A stretch of DNA of 20,962 nt, from NCBI GenBank assembly GCA_016296285.1, contig JAEDJP010000013.1, forward strand, positions 1 through 20,962. The letters are read 5' to 3'. This DNA comes from Bacilli bacterium (GTDB lineage Bacteria; Bacillota_I; Bacilli_A; RFN20; CAG-826). Both the position numbers and the translations under genes were made by a program. The notes beneath the pieces are model-generated. The model saw only the letters and a program-made list of their open reading frames with translations, was not told the origin of the DNA and searched no databases. Shown in pieces: positions 14,492-20,962 of this stretch. The number at the start of each line of letters is the position of its first letter. Positions within the stretch are counted from its first letter, which is position 1.

Positions 14492-15346
14492 ATGAAGATC
14501 TTTCTCCTTTGCCTCTTCTTGTTCCTGATCGGCTCGATGCTTGGGTATGGGCTCGAGGTGCTTTTCCGCCGTTTCGTCTCCGCAAAACGCTGGGTGAACC
14601 CAGGTTTCATGAAAGGCCCATGGCTCCCCTTATATGGGTTTGGGGTCCTTTTGATGTTAGGCTTCTGCCTTCTTTTCGAGACCCTGCTCCCGGAGTCAAT
14701 GCCCTTATATAACCCGAAGGATTTTCTAGGGCTGGGATACGAATCCGGGGCGACCGTCTATGATTTGATTCCCTTGGTTTGCATGGGGATTGCCATGACG
14801 ATCCTCGAATTCCTCGCGGGTCTCATCTTCGTCAAGGGATTCCGGGTGAAACTATGGGATTATTCGAACCAGAAAGGGAACGTCATGGGGATCATCTGCC
14901 CTCTTTTCTCGGTTATCTGGTTCGCGGTAGGCGTCATCTATTATTACGGGGTCCATCCCTTCATGGTGAAGGCCGCGGAAGCATCCTATGCCTTCCTCTT
15001 TGGAAGCGATGGCAAAGTCGTCAACATCGGTTTTCTCTTCCTTCTTGGAATCGTATACGGGGTGATGCTTGTGGACTTCATCGTCTCGACCGGCGTGCTA
15101 AAGAAAGCGACCGAGCTCGCGAAATCCTCCAAGGCATTGAAACGGTTCGAGGATTGGAGGGCTTCTTTCGACGCCATCGCGAAGAAAGCGAAGGACGAAG
15201 CGAAAGCCAAGCTAAAGCTCGAAGGAAAGGGAATCCCCACGAAAGCCATCAAGGACAAGCTCGACGAATTGCTTCTCATCGATCCTTCCAAGAAGGACGA
15301 CAGCCAATCCAACTACGATGAAAACGGAAGGCCAACATCCCTCTAA
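14492..15346 (+). CDS. CmpB-type (PF06541) multi-pass membrane protein
   Basis: This 284-residue integral membrane protein of the ABC_trans_CmpB family is often annotated as a putative ABC-transporter permease, but without firm evidence of transport. Five likely membrane segments lie at about 2-22, 45-66, 90-114, 131-153 and 176-199. The family motifs are visible: GYGLEVLFRRF near the first helix, KRWVNPGFMKGPWLPLYGFG (32-51), and LWDYSNQKGNVMGIICP before the fourth helix. A lysine-rich cytoplasmic tail (about 203-284) follows, longer than is usual for the family as I remember it. It pairs with the unknown acidic protein upstream. No ABC ATPase is next to it on the plus strand; the truncated ATPase at 13717 is on the other strand and not obviously related. 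Confidence 0.8.
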   Translation: MKIFLLCLFLFLIGSMLGYGLEVLFRRFVSAKRWVNPGFMKGPWLPLYGFGVLLMLGFCLLFETLLPESMPLYNPKDFLGLGYESGATVYDLIPLVCMGIAMTILEFLAGLIFVKGFRVKLWDYSNQKGNVMGIICPLFSVIWFAVGVIYYYGVHPFMVKAAEASYAFLFGSDGKVVNIGFLFLLGIVYGVMLVDFIVSTGVLKKATELAKSSKALKRFEDWRASFDAIAKKAKDEAKAKLKLEGKGIPTKAIKDKLDELLLIDPSKKDDSQSNYDENGRPTSL

Positions 15347-15411
15347 CCAAAAAAGAGGAGGGACAGGGGGTCGAATTCATGAAGTTCCCCCGCCGAATTC
15401 CTTGCAAAACG

Positions 15412-15447
15412 CAACCTCCAGACAATGGGTTTTGGAGGTTGTTTTTT
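15412..15447 (+). terminator. Strong rho-independent terminator after the CmpB-type gene
   Basis: CAACCTCCA (15412-15420) pairs perfectly with TGGAGGTTG (15433-15441) around a 12-nt loop and is followed by six T residues. Confidence 0.88.
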
Positions 15448-15543
15448 GTCTTCGATGGGCCATGCGCGATTGTCGCTTCTCCCAATGGATTTCTTTCTTC
15501 ACAATCCCAAAAGGTGACTGCCAAAACCTAGTGGCAAAGCGGC

Positions 15544-15588
15544 AAAAGAAAAGAGGCGTGCCCCAAGGAGAAAGTAGGGCAGCGCCTC
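15544..15588 (-). terminator. Rho-independent terminator of the rha operon
   Basis: On the minus strand GAGGCG pairs with CGCCTC and, after one bulged base, TGCCC pairs with GGGCA. The hairpin is followed by TTTTCTTTT (15544-15552). It lies about 20 nt beyond the rhaA stop. Confidence 0.75.
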
Positions 15589-15607
15589 GGCGAAAGACGA
15601 TTCTTCT

Positions 15608-16843
15608 TCAGTTGCGCTTGCTCAGCACATTCGCCTCGTAAGCGGCAACTTTCTCGTACCAGGACGCGTCTTCCTCGACGCCCTGCTGACGGCAGTATTC
15701 CTTCCAGACTTCCGTATAGGGGAGGTCGCGGATCTCTTCCTGGAGCATGAGCTGCTTCGTGTGGTCGTAGGTATCCTGCGCTTCCTTGAGAAGGGCCCAG
15801 GGGGTGCAGAGGGCTTTGAGGACGGCCTTGTACATGTTGCGCGAGCCGATGACGATCGCGGCGACCCGGTTGAGGGACCCGTCGAAGTAATCGAGGCCAA
15901 CATAGGTCTTCTTGAGGGCATCGTTCTTGACGAGCTCGTCGGCGACTTCCTGCAGGTTGTCGTCGAGTTTCAGGACGTGGTCGCTGTCCCAGCGGACCGG
16001 GCGGGAGACGTGAAGGGCAAGACGCGGGGAATAAAGCAGGACGCTCGAGATCTTGTCCGCGACGTTCTCGGTCGGGTGGAAGTGGCCGGTGTCGAGGAGG
16101 CAGAGGACGTTGTTCTTGAGGGCATAGCCCATGTAGAACTCGTGGGAGCCGACCGTGTAGGATTCGACCCCGATGCCGAAGACCTTGCTTTCGACGGAGA
16201 CGTCCATGGCGGCGCGGTTATAGCCATCCGCGAGGATCTCGTCGAGGGATTCCTTGAGGCGGGCGCGGGGTCCCTTGCGGTCCGCGGGCACTTCCTTGAG
16301 GCCATCGGGGATCCAGATGTTGCAGAGGGCTTTCTGCCCGAGTTCCCGGCCGAAGTATTCGGTGACCTTGAGGGAGTTCTTGACGTGCTTGATCCAGTAG
16401 TCGCGGACGTCCTTGTCCGGGGAAGAAAGGGTGAGCCCTTCCTTGACCATGGGATGGGAGAATAGCGTCGGGTTGTAATCAAGGCCAAGGCCGCGGGCTT
16501 TCGCGTATTCGACCCAGCGGGTGAACTGTTCGGGACCGATCTCGCTGCGATCGACGACGTGGTCGCCGGCTTGGTAAATCGCGTGGAGGTTGATCTTCTT
16601 CTTACCCGGGATGTGGGAAAGGGCCTCATCGAGGTCCGCGGTCAGCTCTTCGAAGTTGCGGGCTTTGCCGAAATGGTCGCCGGTGGATTGAATGCCGCCG
16701 GTAAGATCGCCGGAGTTCTCGAAGCCGGAGACGTCATCAAGCTGCCAGCAATGGATGGAGACCGTGAGGTCTTTCATCGCGCGAATCGCCTTGCGGGGAT
16801 CGATGCCGTAGCGGCGGAAGGTTGCGAGTACAGATGGTTTCAT
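15608..16843 (-). CDS. rhaA: L-rhamnose isomerase
   Basis: RhaA converts L-rhamnose to L-rhamnulose using a divalent metal, in the cytoplasm. The 411 residues fit the family (about 415-420). Seen: HCWQLDDVSGFE (31-42), NLHAIYQ, the SVESKVFGIGVESYTVGSHEFY region with metal ligand Glu218 or Glu227, LLDTGHFHP with Asp251 and His254, and RWDSDHV with Asp286 and Asp288. The ribosome site AAAGGAA lies 7 nt before the ATG, overlapping the end of rhaB; the intergenic gap is 4 nt. It is last in the rhaD-rhaB-rhaA order and followed by a terminator. The call is secure. Confidence 0.97.
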   Translation of the reverse strand: MKPSVLATFRRYGIDPRKAIRAMKDLTVSIHCWQLDDVSGFENSGDLTGGIQSTGDHFGKARNFEELTADLDEALSHIPGKKKINLHAIYQAGDHVVDRSEIGPEQFTRWVEYAKARGLGLDYNPTLFSHPMVKEGLTLSSPDKDVRDYWIKHVKNSLKVTEYFGRELGQKALCNIWIPDGLKEVPADRKGPRARLKESLDEILADGYNRAAMDVSVESKVFGIGVESYTVGSHEFYMGYALKNNVLCLLDTGHFHPTENVADKISSVLLYSPRLALHVSRPVRWDSDHVLKLDDNLQEVADELVKNDALKKTYVGLDYFDGSLNRVAAIVIGSRNMYKAVLKALCTPWALLKEAQDTYDHTKQLMLQEEIRDLPYTEVWKEYCRQQGVEEDASWYEKVAAYEANVLSKRN

Positions 16844-16847
16844 GGGG

Positions 16848-18155
16848 TTATTCCTTTCTTAATTGCGATTTGATGTTGCCGAGGGCAGTGGCCTCGATGG
16901 GGAGGGGGATGACCTCGATGCCCGCTTCCTCCGTCACGAGTTCGTTGAGGAGGGCGTTCTTGGCCCCGCCCCCAACGATCGTGAGGGTTGGATAGGGGAC
17001 GCCCGTGAGGGCGGTGAGGCCGTGGAGGGAGGTCGCGTAGCAGCGAGCGAGGGACCGATGGACGGAGAGGAGGAGATCCGCGTCCGAGACGGAATCGTAC
17101 CCTTGTTCCTTGAGGGCGGCAAGGACCGTGGCCTTCATCGAGGCGGGGGCGAGGAAGCGGTCCTCGTTCACGTCGAAGAAGCCCGGGAAGGAGGAGGAAC
17201 GGGCGGCCTCGATCATCGCGGGGAAGGAAAGGCCCATCTCCTTGCTGAGGCATTGAAGGATCCAAGTGCCCATGATGTTCTTCTGAAGGCGGAAATAATC
17301 CTTGCCGAATTCGTTCGAATAGTTGGCCTCGCCGCTTTCCGGGGTGGTAAGGGACGTGGGGCGCTTGACGCCAAGCAGGCTCCAAGTCCCGGAAGAGAGA
17401 TAAGCGACGTCATTGCCGATGTCGAGCCCGTCGATCGCCGCGGCGGTGTCGTGGGTGGGGCAAAGGACGACCTTGATGTTGCCCCCGACCTTGGCGGCGA
17501 CTTCGGGCGTGAAATCCCCGACGACCGTCCCTTGCTTCTTGACGTTGTCGAAGAGGCCGATGGGGAGGCCCAAAACGTCGAAGATCTCGGAGGATGGCTT
17601 GCCCGTGCGCGGATCGAAGAGACCCGTGGTGCCGGCGTTGGTCCATTCCTTGACCTTCTTGCCGGTCAGGCGGTACATGAGGTATTCGGGGAGCATGAGG
17701 AGGTCGGTGACGCCTTCGAGGCGGCCGGCCATCTTGTCCGCGTAAACCTGATAGATCGTGTTAAAGGACTGGAACTGGATGCCCGTGATGGCGTAAAGGC
17801 GGGAGAAAGGGATGATCGAATGGACGGCCTCGATCGCGGGTTTCGTGCGTTCGTCGCGGTAGCAATAGACCGGCATCACGGGTTCATCGCCCTTGAGGAG
17901 GACGTAATCGACCCCCCAGGTATCGATGGACATGCTTTCGATGTCCGGGCATCTCTCAAGCGCGAGGCGAATGCCCTTGAGGATCTCGGCGACGAGCATC
18001 TCGACATCCCAGACGAGATGGCCATCTTGCTTCAAATAGCCATTAGGGAAACGATGGACCTCCGTAAGCGAAATCTCCCCGGACGGGAGTTCCGTTCCGA
18101 GGATCGCGCGCCCCGAGGACGCGCCGAGGTCGATCGCGAGGACGGTGCGTGCCAT
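16848..18155 (-). CDS. rhaB: L-rhamnulokinase, C-terminal tail missing
   Basis: RhaB phosphorylates L-rhamnulose at C1 with ATP. It is an FGGY-family kinase. The N-terminal AIDLGASSGRAILG, the catalytic Asp in PTHDTAAAI, and the C-terminal ATP-site loop VGGGAKNALLNEL are all present. The protein is 435 residues, whereas E. coli RhaB has 489: it stops soon after the EATALGNI motif, so the last 40-50 residues of the usual fold are absent. The ribosome site AAAGGAA lies inside the end of rhaD, with a 1-nt gap between the genes. The active-site domains are complete, so it may still work. Identity is clear. Confidence 0.95.
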   Translation of the reverse strand: MARTVLAIDLGASSGRAILGTELPSGEISLTEVHRFPNGYLKQDGHLVWDVEMLVAEILKGIRLALERCPDIESMSIDTWGVDYVLLKGDEPVMPVYCYRDERTKPAIEAVHSIIPFSRLYAITGIQFQSFNTIYQVYADKMAGRLEGVTDLLMLPEYLMYRLTGKKVKEWTNAGTTGLFDPRTGKPSSEIFDVLGLPIGLFDNVKKQGTVVGDFTPEVAAKVGGNIKVVLCPTHDTAAAIDGLDIGNDVAYLSSGTWSLLGVKRPTSLTTPESGEANYSNEFGKDYFRLQKNIMGTWILQCLSKEMGLSFPAMIEAARSSSFPGFFDVNEDRFLAPASMKATVLAALKEQGYDSVSDADLLLSVHRSLARCYATSLHGLTALTGVPYPTLTIVGGGAKNALLNELVTEEAGIEVIPLPIEATALGNIKSQLRKE

Positions 18156-18156
18156 G

Positions 18157-18951
18157 TCAGTCGATGATTCCTTTGCGGTATTCGAGGCGGAAGGCTTTCG
18201 CGATGTCCTTCAGGTTGTCGTTGGAGATGGATTGCAGGATCTTCTTGTCCGCGATGAGCATGTAGATCTCCGCGGCTTTCTCGATCGTCTCGATGAGGCC
18301 ATAGGCTTCGTCGAGGTCCCTGCCGGTGCAGAAGAGGCCATGCTGCGCCCAGACGACGGAGCGATAGCTGTCCATCTTCTCGGCGGTCGCGAGGCCGATT
18401 TCGGTGCCCCCACAGAGCATCCAGGGAAGGACGGCGACGCCTTCGGGGAAGACGACGATCGATTCCGTCTGCATCTTCCAGAGGATTTCGGTGAAGCGTG
18501 CGCTGTCGAGGGGAACGACGTGGGTCATCGCGATGAGATTCGTGGGGTGGCAATGCATGACAACGCGGTGGGCGGGGTCTTGCGCCAGGCGCTTGGCGTG
18601 GCAAAGGAGGTGGGTCGGGGCTTCCGAGGTCGGGCTGCCGCCGGTCTTATAGCCCCAAAGGAGACGGAGGGTATGGGCATCTTCCACGCGGACGATGCCG
18701 AGGTTCGTCTCGGGGTCTTTCTCGCAGTTCTTGAAATATTTGCCGGTGCCGGTGATCACGAAATACTTGCCAACGAGGGACGATAGATCGCAATCGGGGT
18801 AAACGAAGGCGCGGAGGTTGGAATCAAGGGAGCAAACCTCGGCGACTTCCTCTTCTTTGGCGATATAGGAAAGGTTCCCCCCGTTCCTTTCATCCCAGCC
18901 ATGCTCGTAAAGATGGCTCAGGATATCCGTGACTTCTTCAATGAGTTTCAT
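18157..18951 (-). CDS. rhaD: L-rhamnulose-1-phosphate aldolase
   Basis: RhaD cleaves L-rhamnulose-1-phosphate to DHAP and L-lactaldehyde. It belongs to the zinc class II aldolase/adducin family (PF00596), 264 residues, close to the E. coli 274. Seen: GGNLS (24-28) in the phosphate site, catalytic Glu110 in TSEAPTH, zinc ligands His133 and His135 in MHCHPTN, and His204 in WAQHG. It is first in the operon. An AAGGAG lies 14 nt before the ATG, further than usual, and no alternative in-frame start improves this. The divergent DeoR gene upstream is the likely regulator. No lactaldehyde reductase or rhamnose mutarotase is in the window. Confidence 0.95.
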   Translation of the reverse strand: MKLIEEVTDILSHLYEHGWDERNGGNLSYIAKEEEVAEVCSLDSNLRAFVYPDCDLSSLVGKYFVITGTGKYFKNCEKDPETNLGIVRVEDAHTLRLLWGYKTGGSPTSEAPTHLLCHAKRLAQDPAHRVVMHCHPTNLIAMTHVVPLDSARFTEILWKMQTESIVVFPEGVAVLPWMLCGGTEIGLATAEKMDSYRSVVWAQHGLFCTGRDLDEAYGLIETIEKAAEIYMLIADKKILQSISNDNLKDIAKAFRLEYRKGIID

Positions 18952-18983
18952 AGTTTGGTGTGTGACTCCTTGTGTACAACTCC

Positions 18984-19011
18984 ATTATAGGGTTTCGTGG
19001 TTAGATTTGAA
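18984..19011 (-). promoter_or_regulatory. Promoter of the rhaDBA operon
   Basis: On the minus strand TTCAAA (19006-19011), a 16-nt spacer and a perfect TATAAT (18984-18989) lie 32 nt before the rhaD ATG. It faces away from the DeoR gene, giving a classical divergent arrangement. Confidence 0.6.
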
Positions 19012-19094
19012 TAAATTTGACAATTTTAGAAATAATGTTAGTATATTTTCATAATTTTTTATCATTTTTTCCAAAAAATATCATCCCTTGCCAC
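19012..19094. promoter_or_regulatory. AT-rich divergent regulatory region between rhaD and the DeoR gene
   Basis: This 83-bp stretch is far richer in A and T than the rest of the window. It has an imperfect inverted repeat (AAATAATG near 19030 and CATAATTTT near 19050) and a TATCAT box at 19079-19084, 10 nt before the DeoR ATG. It probably holds the operator and the regulator's promoter; I cannot define the site precisely. Confidence 0.45.
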
Positions 19095-19856
19095 ATGATC
19101 ATTGAAGAGCGTTACCGAATCATCCTCGACATCGTCAAAGAGAGGCGCACCGTGAGCTACGCGGAACTTGCCTCGATGCTTTATTGCTCCATGTCCACCG
19201 TTCGAAGGGACGTCGAGGCGATGAGCCAGCGCAACCTCATCGAGAAAGTCCATAACGGGGCCGCCTACATCGTCGGCAACGCGAGCGAATCCCCCTCGCT
19301 CATCCGTGAGTCCGAGCACGTGCGGGAAAAGCGCGCGATCGCGTTCCTCGCCAAGAAATACGTCACCCCGGGCATCACGATGTTCCTCGATTCCTCCACC
19401 ACGTGCGCGCAGCTCATCCCTTTCATGAAAGACACCCCGAACCTCATCGCGATCACGAACGGCCTCGAGAACGCGATGCTGCTTTCGACCGCGGGGGTCG
19501 AGGTCTATCTGCCAGGCGGGATGCTCTTTTCGCGCAACAACGCGATCACGGGAGGGGAAACCATCGAATTCCTGAAACGTTATGCCCCGGACGTCTACTT
19601 CTTCTCGACGAGGGGGCTTTCCCTCGATGGGCGGCTTAGCGAAGCCAACGTTTCGACCCGCGCGATCAAGGAAGCGATGCTCGGGCGCGCGAAACACCGG
19701 ATCCTCCTCATCGACTCGTCCAAGATCGGCAAGACCTTCTTCGCCCAAAGCGGCACCTTGGACGATCTGGACGCGATCGTCACCGACCGCCCCTTGCCCG
19801 ATGAGCTCCAAGCTCTATGTTCTTCCCTTGGGGTCGAGGTCCTGATCCCGGAATAA
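19095..19856 (+). CDS. DeoR-family regulator, probable rhamnose operon repressor
   Basis: This 253-residue transcription factor has an N-terminal DeoR winged helix-turn-helix (about residues 5-58; SYAELASMLYCSMSTVRRDV at 21-40) and a C-terminal DeoRC sugar-phosphate-sensing domain (PF00455) with FLDSSTTCAQL (97-107), TNGLENAMLL (121-130) and LPGGMLFSRNNAITGG (139-154). The start at 19095 is preferred over the upstream ATG at 19017, because residues between them come from AT-rich intergenic DNA and DeoR proteins begin as MIIEERYRIIL does. No Shine-Dalgarno sequence is seen. Divergent placement from rhaDBA, as with DeoR-type rhamnose regulators in Bacillus, suggests it represses that operon until rhamnulose-1-phosphate or a related metabolite binds. 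The ligand is inference. Confidence 0.9.
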   Translation: MIIEERYRIILDIVKERRTVSYAELASMLYCSMSTVRRDVEAMSQRNLIEKVHNGAAYIVGNASESPSLIRESEHVREKRAIAFLAKKYVTPGITMFLDSSTTCAQLIPFMKDTPNLIAITNGLENAMLLSTAGVEVYLPGGMLFSRNNAITGGETIEFLKRYAPDVYFFSTRGLSLDGRLSEANVSTRAIKEAMLGRAKHRILLIDSSKIGKTFFAQSGTLDDLDAIVTDRPLPDELQALCSSLGVEVLIPE

Positions 19857-19860
19857 AGAG

Positions 19861-19903
19861 AAAGGGCCGAGATAGGCGGATGCGCCGATCGTCGGCCCTT
19901 TTT
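19861..19903 (+). terminator. Terminator after the DeoR gene, possibly bidirectional
   Basis: AAAGGGCCGA (19861-19870) pairs with TCGGCCCTTT (19892-19901), with a smaller GGCG/CGCC stem inside the loop, and ends in five T residues. The opposite strand has a pyrimidine-rich CTTTCTCTTT tail, so it may also end the convergent lipoprotein transcript. Confidence 0.8.
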
Positions 19904-19921
19904 CCTTGCTCCTAGAAAACG

Positions 19922-20461
19922 TTACTCGCGAAGTACGAAGTCGTACCAGACGTTCTCGATCCAATCGTATTCTTCGTAATACGATGTGCTGGCAAAGCTG
20001 ATCTTCGTTTTCTCCTTCGATAATTGCCCTCCTCCCCATTGCGTTCCATAAAAGCAGTCCGCGAGTTTTCCTCCCGTATTCTTGAGATGGAGTATGTCGG
20101 GCACCGTCTCATCCCCAAAGTAACCCCCGCAAGGGACGATTTCGTATTCGGCAGTCGCCTCGAATGTTTCTCCGCTTCCCTCGATGGACCATTCAAAATA
20201 ACAGCTGAAATCGAGGAAGAGATGAAAAAAAGCGTAATCGTATTTCGTCGTATACTTGCCTTTGGAATAGACCAAATCGAAAATCCCTTCCATGGCATAA
20301 GGGGTTTTGTCGTCGGATGAGGATGAAAGGGATTCCGTGAATTCTTTCGTCTCAAAAGTTGAGGATAGGCTATCGGAAGTTCGGCTATCTAGGGGAGTTT
20401 TCGATCCGCAAGAAATGAGCGTCAAAGGCAATAGCCAAAACAAGGAGCGGACGTTTTTCAT
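19922..20461 (-). CDS. Small lipoprotein with serine-rich linker, unknown function
   Basis: This 179-residue exported protein begins with a short basic N-terminus, a hydrophobic core (about 6-16) and a lipobox LIS followed by Cys18. A Ser/Thr-rich linker to about residue 52 leads to a globular part rich in Tyr, Phe, Asp and Glu. No family is recognised. The start at 20461 is set by GGAGG 7 nt upstream; the open frame extends further but without signal-peptide sense. Its ATG overlaps the TGA of the upstream gene (ATGA), so it is translationally coupled to the C39/papain-like protein. A role as partner, anchor or inhibitor of that protein is a guess from position only. Confidence 0.82.
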   Translation of the reverse strand: MKNVRSLFWLLPLTLISCGSKTPLDSRTSDSLSSTFETKEFTESLSSSSDDKTPYAMEGIFDLVYSKGKYTTKYDYAFFHLFLDFSCYFEWSIEGSGETFEATAEYEIVPCGGYFGDETVPDILHLKNTGGKLADCFYGTQWGGGQLSKEKTKISFASTSYYEEYDWIENVWYDFVLRE

Positions 20462-20962
20462 TCGCTTTCCTCCAAGGAAAGGGTCGCGAACTGTTGAAGT
20501 TCCGCCCTCACGTAGTTCTCGCCCATATTCCCCAAGGACGTCAGGTCGTACCATCGTTCCGAGGAAGAGTGCCCATCATAAACGCTCAAAAAGGGGATCG
20601 ATACAATCCCTTGCAAGACGACGTTCGGCCTGACGGTGATCGAGGTTGGCGCTTTATAGAAACGGTAACCGGTGACCATCATGGTGTGGTTCCCATAAAC
20701 AACGTCATCCTCGGTTTTGAAATGGATGGGCCGACCAGCGGAAATCTCGGCAGCAAGTTCAGCGGGGCCAAATGATTCGCAAACAGTGTATGTGCCCGCA
20801 TAACCGTAATCGGACGCCACCCCTTCAAATGCGCTTTTTCTTTGAGAATCGACCGATCCAACAGGAAAATAACCTGCCGCACGCGCTTTGTTTCGAACGA
20901 CCAAAGGAATCGTATGAATGGTTCTGGGGTCTGATATCGGCGTCCAACTGGGCTCAAAAGTC
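20458..20962 (-). CDS. C39/papain-like putative secreted cysteine peptidase, C-terminal part
   Basis: The visible 167 residues are the C-terminal end of a larger protein whose start lies beyond the window. The pattern resembles the Peptidase_C39-like/papain-like domain: ELAAEISAGRPIHF, then YGNHTMMVTGYRF with the probable catalytic His (visible residue 92), then PFLSVYDGHSSSERWYDL with an Asp that could complete the site. The catalytic Cys would be upstream, off the edge. There are no stop codons back to the window end, so it is open. It overlaps the lipoprotein gene by 4 nt. The family call rests on motif spacing, not on a full domain, so treat it as probable. It could also be a non-catalytic bacteriocin-processing-like or adhesin-associated domain. 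Confidence 0.6.
   Translation of the reverse strand, partial: TFEPSWTPISDPRTIHTIPLVVRNKARAAGYFPVGSVDSQRKSAFEGVASDYGYAGTYTVCESFGPAELAAEISAGRPIHFKTEDDVVYGNHTMMVTGYRFYKAPTSITVRPNVVLQGIVSIPFLSVYDGHSSSERWYDLTSLGNMGENYVRAELQQFATLSLEESE

Noticed and set aside
15347..15411. GGGGG/CCCCC hairpin and twin GAATTC sites after the CmpB-type gene
   Set aside because: Short stem with a long loop and no T-run; the true terminator is the 9-bp hairpin at 15412-15447.
16863..18167. 434-residue plus-strand open frame
   Set aside because: Antisense shadow of rhaB, which has all kinase motifs on the other strand.
19017..19094. Longer DeoR protein starting at 19017
   Set aside because: The extension translates AT-rich intergenic DNA into a hydrophobic stretch; DeoR proteins start close to their helix-turn-helix as from 19095.

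Overview
The window looks like a chromosomal carbohydrate-catabolism island from an uncultured, probably gut-dwelling, low-complexity Bacillota (class Bacilli; an Erysipelotrichales/RF39/Acholeplasma-like lineage is my best guess). The reasons are lipoproteins with a serine-only linker directly after the lipobox cysteine, a DeoR-controlled rhamnose operon, ROK kinases, AGGAGG-type ribosome sites inside operons and no outer-membrane functions. GC content is about 55-58% by eye. TGA is a stop codon here, so this is not a Mycoplasma-type code. No rRNA, tRNA, CRISPR array or intact mobile element was seen.

Layout. (1) 1-2583, minus: the N-terminal part of a serine-rich lipoprotein, cut by the window edge, and a BaiN/HI0933-type flavoprotein. 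(2) 2671-6674, plus: an N-acetylhexosamine operon, nahK - ROK kinase - nagA - nagB, with a good promoter and a perfect 14-bp palindrome just downstream of its -10 box. (3) 6676-7641, minus: a second ROK kinase, glucokinase-like. (4) 7731-13395, minus: an AraC-type regulator followed by a four-gene operon (fucose/arabinose-isomerase-like protein, FGGY kinase, DUF4432 epimerase-like protein, class II aldolase) closed by a terminator. It has the logic of a complete isomerase-kinase-aldolase sugar pathway, but the substrate is not identifiable from sequence. (5) 13411-13908: a decayed stretch with the first 50 codons of an ABC ATPase, stopping just after the Walker A motif. (6) 14018-15447, plus: an unknown acidic protein and a CmpB-type membrane protein, then a strong terminator. 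(7) 15544-18951, minus: rhaD-rhaB-rhaA. (8) 19095-19903, plus: a divergent DeoR regulator and terminator. (9) 19922-20962, minus: a small lipoprotein overlapping the end of a C39/papain-like secreted protein that continues past the window.

Taken together, the genes convert N-acetylhexosamines to fructose-6-phosphate, L-rhamnose to DHAP plus lactaldehyde, and one further (probably 6-deoxy or 6-modified) sugar to triose-level products. This fits life on mucin, plant or bacterial-surface glycans. No sugar transporter or glycoside hydrolase lies in the window. Several genes that begin transcription units lack a Shine-Dalgarno sequence and have a -10 box 6-10 nt before the ATG, which suggests leaderless transcripts.
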